Part shown: piece by piece, positions 59,406-64,000 of the stretch
Layout of the letters: every line of letters begins with the position of its first letter
How positions within the stretch are numbered: the stretch's first letter is position 1
DNA from: Solicoccozyma terricola
Taxonomy: Eukaryota; Basidiomycota; Tremellomycetes; Filobasidiales; Piskurozymaceae
Assembly (NCBI GenBank): GCA_001600875.1
Contig: BCLD01000003.1
Span: 1,135,477 to 1,199,476 of the forward strand
Length of the DNA stretch: 64,000 bases
Reading direction: 5' to 3'
The notes under the pieces: generated by a model
Databases searched by the model: none
What the model was told of the DNA's origin: nothing
The model's input: the letters and a program-made list of their open reading frames with translations, nothing else
Translations under genes and position numbers: made by a program

Positions 59406-59957
59406 GACTGGGTATGTGTCGATGTGGTGGATGAGGAGATGCGATGTGGTGGATATGGGGGGGTGTGGGGGGGGGATGTGATGGTGGATGTGATGGTGGA
59501 TGTGATGGTGGATGTGATGGTGGATGTGATGGTGGATGTGAGTCGATGCGGTCGAATGAGTCAACCCCGCTCGGCAAGTCTAAGCGGGGGAGGGGGGCGG
59601 GGGTCGCACGTGAAAGTGGCCGGGGTATTTTGGGGGAGGGGAGTGGGGAAGATTACACGTGAAAGACATTGGTGGCAGGGGCTGGCGGGATTGGGTGGCG
59701 GTGACACGTGACAGTTGGGAAACAGGCGGGGCAGTGGCATTGCAGGATGCGTGTTGATCGACATTCTACTCCGTGCATTGATATCCATCCTACCACTCCT
59801 CACACGTCCATCCCACCGACACCACCTCATAGACCACGACCATCAACATCAACATCACCCAATAGCCAACAGCGAGCCAACAGCGACCTTTCCCTCAAAT
59901 GCGCACGAACCTCTGACTCCCTTCAGTACACGTGAAACAACCGTTAACGCATCACCC
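59406..59957. promoter_or_regulatory. Divergent promoter, BNA1 / LIM protein, four CACGTGA boxes
   Basis: CACGTGA occurs on the plus strand at 59607-59613, 59656-59662, 59705-59711 and 59929-59935. The first three are spaced exactly 49 bp apart. A 12-bp tandem repeat lies at 59475-59534. Confidence 0.75.
59475..59534 (+). repeat. 12-bp tandem repeat (GATGTGATGGTG) x5
   Basis: Five perfect units in the BNA1 leader region. Read from the minus strand it gives an IHHH repeat frame, which I do not consider coding. Confidence 0.95.
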
Positions 59958-62521
59958 ATGACAGCGACCTATCACCCTCCATCACATCAATGGCAGCCTC
60001 TTTCCACACATAACCACACCACACCATCATCTGAGCCTTTTGTTATGTCGCTTCCTACCGCGTTCCCCCCGCCGAATGCATCAGCTACCTCCCTTTCGCA
60101 TAGTGGGACGGCATATACACCGCCGAAATTGAGGTCTTTCCAAGAAAGAAAGAGAGAGAAAGAGTTGGAAGTGTTGAGATCGAATGAACAAGGTGCATTT
60201 CTCAATGATCGTTTTTTTTTGCATCGGCACGTACTTGAATGGCTTTTTGACTTCTCACTTGATCCTCTTTTTTTTTTACATCTAGTTTCGCGATACGATT
60301 CACCTCGACATCAACCGTTACAACTCTCTCACACCCAACCTCAAACCACCTCTTATCACCATTCAATACCCACTCATCTCCTCGGTCAACCCTTTCCAAA
60401 CTCCACAATACCATCCAAACCAACACCACCACCACGTCGTCGAGAATCCATCGATTTTGCAATCCTGCGTGGAGTCGAGGGAACGATAAATAATGGTATG
60501 TGTGCAGAAGAAGGGAGGGTGTTGCGGCATCAGAGTTCGATGTCTTTAGGGTCTATGGGATCGATTAGATCTGTTGGATCTATGGGTACGATTAGGGAGA
60601 CGGTGAATGGTGATCAGGGTTTGTCGTCGTTGACTTCGGAAAGGAAGAGACCGTTACCGACGCCGACCCGGACCCCGACCCCGACGCTGATAGGTGGACA
60701 AGGAGGTGGGATCTCTTCAATCGCTACTACAAGACAACTACCGTCTCCTTCTACAATTTCATCGTCCACCGTGCTTCATAATCAGCCTTTAAGACAATCT
60801 CCAGATATTATTCCTCGATATGAGGGATTGGAACGACAACCTGCAAATGTCCTACCGTATCCATATACTATGATTTCGACGCCTACGTCGCAAACATCAA
60901 TCGCAAACGCAACCCCACCTTCATCACATCTCGTACAGAATAGGAGTAATACATTACCGATTATATCGAATCAGTATCAAGGGAAGGTAGAAGGTGGAAC
61001 AGGAATGGGAGGAGGAAGAAGACCACTTCCTAAACCACTTACGAATCGACACTCGGTCGCATCCTTCCATGTCCCATCCATTCACCTACCTACCCAGAAC
61101 CTTCCTTCATCTTCCTCATCGCACCAGATACCTCCAACATGGAGTGAGAATGGAGATGAGGATGGAAGAAGAGCGTTGCCTGATCCGCCGATTATGGTGG
61201 CTACTACGAAGAGTCTGGATAGAGGAACAGTGGGGGTGAGAGTGGGTGAAATGAGTGAGGTTGGGAATGTTACGCATTCGCCGTCGTTGGATGGAGTGAA
61301 TAAGGGAGTTTTGGAGATGACGGTTTCAATACCGAGTATTTCCCTGCCAGGTGTGGGAGCGTCTATGGAAAGTGAAAAGCCAGCGATACCGACACTCGTT
61401 CTCCCAGATGAAGAGACGTCGACGATACCTATAATCGTCTTCCCTGAAGATGTCGGAAATGAACCGGAAATCGCAGTGGAACCTCCTACTAGAACGCCAT
61501 CCCCGTCGTTTACGCTGTCGTCGACTCCAGCAATCCAAGTCTCAACCGATGAAGGGCCTCGGATTGTTATCCCGTCCTTCAATTTCTCGGAAGTTGATTC
61601 GCCTTGCGATATTCCCATCATCAACCTCCCCGTAGATCCCTCCTCTCATCGGCCTTCAACTCATCAAGGACCTGGAATATTCTGCGCATCGTGCGACAAC
61701 GCCATCATCGGTCGTATTGTCTCGGCAATGTCTCAACGATGGCATCCTGAATGTTTCAAATGCGAGACGTGCAAGATGTTGTTGGAGCATGTGAGCTCGT
61801 ATGAGCATGAAGGGATGGCGTATTGTCATATGGATTATCATGATGTGAGTCCGAGGGATATTCCCTCTCCGGCCCCCCCCCCCCCCTCTTTGTTGCGGTT
61901 GTGCCAAATTGAATCGAGTTGATGAAAGATTATCGCTGGCTATTTCACCCCCAGCAATTCGCTCCTAAATGTCATCACTGCGCAACAGCAATAGTCGATT
62001 CTCGCTTCGTTACCATCAATGACCCCACGCTTGGACAACGGTATTACCATGAATTGCATTTCTTCTGCGCAGAATGCGGAGATCCATTCCTCGAACCTTC
62101 TAAATCATCTGCAGCTGGAACGGAATTCCTTCGTTCGACTGATACTTCCTCCTCCGTTGACGAAGAGGAAGATCAGACCAAGGAATTCGTCATACATGGT
62201 AAATATGCATTTTGTGAGGAATGTCATGTCAAATTGCATAAACCGAAATGTAAAGGATGTAGGAAACCGATAAGGGATGTTGCGGTCGGTGCGTTGGGTG
62301 GGAAATGGCATAAAGAGTGTTTTACATGTACGGTGAGTGTGGGAAACTTTACCCTTTGGGGGAGGAAACTTGTTTCGCTTGGGGGAAGGGGGGCTGATTT
62401 GGATATTTGTGGATTTCTCTGTGCGGGGGAATAGCAATGCAAAGAGCAAATCATGTCTGCGAGTTTTTTCCCCAAGGATGGTCAAGCGTTTTGTCAGGAT
62501 TGTTATACAGCGAGTTTGTGA
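59958..62521 (+). CDS. LIM-domain protein (paxillin/Pxl1-like, three LIM domains)
   Basis: The likely start is MTATYHPPSHQWQPLSTHNH at 59958; the stop is TGA 62519-62521. A long disordered Ser/Pro/Thr N-terminus (to about 61670) leads into LIM1: CASCDNAIIGRIVSAMSQRWH, CFKCETCKMLLEHVSSYEHE, and CHMDYHD. LIM2 is PKCHHCATAIVDSRFVTIND with FFCAECGDPFLE and CEECHVKLH. LIM3 is PKCKGCRKPIRDVAVGALGG with CFTCTQCKEQIMSASFFPKD and FCQDCYTASL. In fungi such proteins localise to the division site or polarity sites (Pxl1, or the LIM half of Rga-like proteins), but no RhoGAP domain is present here. Introns lie after about EQ, MDYHD and FTCT. Confidence 0.82.
61873..61886 (+). repeat. 14-nt poly-C tract in LIM-gene intron
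   Basis: A sense-strand C run in the intron between LIM1 and LIM2, upstream of a CCCCCAG acceptor. Confidence 0.9.
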
Positions 62522-62714
62522 TTTGTGCATTGTCACTCCATAGAAGTTATTCAGGAGGTACAAAGAACGGTCTTTTTCTTTTCCCTTTTCATATAATAAC
62601 AAGTTGTAACACGTTTTGCCTTTTTTTCTTCTGTTTTACAAGGTTGTATATTATTCCACAAAAAAATCATCGGGTTGTCCCTTTCCCCCAGCTAAAATAT
62701 TCAGGTTTACCAAC

Positions 62715-64000
62715 TCAATCGAAAGATTCCACGAACTTTGTCCCATTCCCCGCTCTTAAAGCTGTCGGCGCTACCAAATGCCCATGCCCCTGCCCCTGCC
62801 CACGCTCCTGCCCACGCGTATTCCCTTCATCCTCATCCTCATCCATCTCTCCAATCCCATCCCCATACTCTTCAGCATCAACCACATCTCTTCTTACCTC
62901 CTTCTCTTCTTTCCTTTCTTTCCTTTCAATCGATTTATCAATCAAACTATCTTGAGAACCTTCTACTTCCCATGCTTGACCGTATATATCATGACCTACT
63001 TCCAATCGAGGAGATCGAGAACGAGATCGAATATCGGTATTTGAATTCGTATTTGTATTTGTATTATTAGAAACTCGAAGAGCAGTTGAATGACCAGGTG
63101 AAGATGATGATGTTAAACCCCTTGATGATATGTTTCTTTCATCTTCATTATTATCAATATTCACGAATGGATTAGATTGTGAAATCGGTAATGATAAATC
63201 TCGTTGATTCCCATGAAGAATATGTTGATTATTTCTTTTCGAGGTTCTTAGTCTTCTTCTTGGAAGTATATATCGAGTGTAGATGAAACATGAAGCTACG
63301 ATGAAGATTCCAAGACAGATTACAGCACCCTGGGATTTGAATATTTTTTTTTGAACGACAAGTCAGTGTATGAAAAAAGAGAAGTACGTGGAAAGAGGGG
63401 AATGTTGGGGGGAAAAAAGACGAACTGCAATAACACCTGCGAAAGAACCTGTTGATCCCTTTCTATTTATTTCCATGACACAACCCATCCCAACCCACCC
63501 AACCACAGGTCGTAAGTAAAACAGAAAGGGTAAAAAGAAGAAGGGATTTGGTGGGGACCTACATCTTCGGATTGATAGCTTCCGGTGGAGACGTTGGGTA
63601 CTACGGGGGGTAAAAAGAAAAAAAAAGGTCAGCGAATAGATTCATCCCCTTGAATGGGGGTCGAACTAACGTTCGTCGCAGTGTCTACGAAATCGAATTG
63701 GAAAACACCGGGTCCCATCAGCATTTTTTTGGGTATTGCAGTTAGTCACTTGGGATGGGAAGATGAGACTGACATGGATGATCGTTCCCGCCTCTTGGAT
63801 ATACAGTGACACGCATATCTGATGTTCTGGGATGTTTGGGTTGATGGGCGAGTAAGTAGGGGGGCTCGGGGGATGAGGAGAGACGGTGAGCCGGGGGGGC
63901 GATGTGGGGGGGGGGGGGGGGGGGTAATTCGTCATCACCTGTAATCCGCGGTGTCGATTGGGGATTTTTCCCATTTCCCGCGGTGGGTGGGGGTGCGAGG
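62715..64000 (-). CDS. Single-pass membrane protein, 5' end outside the window
   Basis: Partial gene: the C-terminus is at 62715 and the start lies beyond 64000. Read from the right, exons give SDMRVTVYPRGGNDHPYTAT (extracellular side), YPTSPPEAINPK, then GSTGSFAGVIA joined to GAVICLGIFIVASCFIYTRY, which forms one transmembrane helix. A basic RRRLRTSKRNN stop-transfer follows. The cytoplasmic tail is Ser/Asn-rich, then acidic (GEMDEDEDEGN), ending LRAGNGTKFVESFD. The small-residue-rich TM with a variable tail is common in fungal surface sensors and in orphan membrane proteins. The family is not recognised. A 19-nt G run (63906-63924; sense poly-C) falls in its upstream intron. Confidence 0.65.
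63906..63924. repeat. 19-nt poly-G tract (sense C) in the membrane-protein gene
   Basis: It lies between putative exons of the minus-strand gene and is surrounded by further G-rich sequence. Confidence 0.85.

Noticed and set aside
59295..59564. IHHH-repeat ORF upstream of BNA1
   Set aside because: It translates the 12-bp repeat in the leader; the conserved BNA1 N-terminus starts at the internal ATG at 59405.
59715..59957. Upstream extension of the LIM protein
   Set aside because: The frame is open, but the segment is promoter sequence with a CACGTGA box and low-complexity His/Pro codons; the ATG at 59958 is preferred, though not proven.

Overview
This is a 64-kb piece of a fungal nuclear genome, most likely a basidiomycete yeast of the Tremellomycetes (Cryptococcus/Kwoniella relatives). 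That placement is an inference from gene content and intron style, not a database result. The genes are cut by many short introns, mostly 50-100 nt, with GTRNGT donors, CTAAC/CTGAC-like branch sites and YAG acceptors. The products are ordinary eukaryotic housekeeping proteins. I see no phage, transposon, CRISPR or rRNA signal and found no tRNA gene. One 100-N assembly gap lies at 40016-40115.

Layout from left to right: a doubtful small membrane ORF (-); GAC1-like PP1 glycogen-targeting subunit (+); SLC35F6-like transporter (-); ATG6/beclin-1 (+); an unrecognised multi-exon gene (-); NTF2 (+); VPS1 dynamin (-); CCT1 (-); SEN2 tRNA endonuclease (+); ATG15 lipase (-); a tail-region-anchored membrane protein, possibly Pex26-like (+); Nop6-like RRM protein (-); GUP1 MBOAT (+); GATA-finger factor (-); UBE2J1/Ubc6-type E2 (+); bHLH factor (-); a gene-poor 3.3-kb interval holding the gap; APC5 (+); Clr4-like SET methyltransferase (+); RAM2 prenyltransferase alpha subunit (-); RIB1 GTP cyclohydrolase II (+); a coiled-coil protein (+); mitochondrial adenylate kinase (-); BNA1 3-hydroxyanthranilate dioxygenase (-); a LIM protein (+); and a single-pass membrane protein running off the right edge (-).

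Strands alternate in 19 of 23 neighbouring pairs, so most genes share a short divergent promoter with one neighbour and a convergent 3' end with the other. Several shared promoters carry ACGTG-core palindromes (CACGTG or TGACGTGGCA). Functions are scattered rather than pathway-clustered, although ATG6, VPS1 and ATG15 all serve autophagy or the vacuole.

The most unusual signals lie outside the proteins: long mononucleotide tracts in introns that are always poly-C on the sense strand (up to 94 nt); a six-copy 79-bp tandem repeat inside an 882-nt RIB1 intron, with a diverged relative near the assembly gap; a 7-nt microexon followed by a GC-AG intron in NTF2; and an about 110-residue insertion within the RIB1 catalytic domain.
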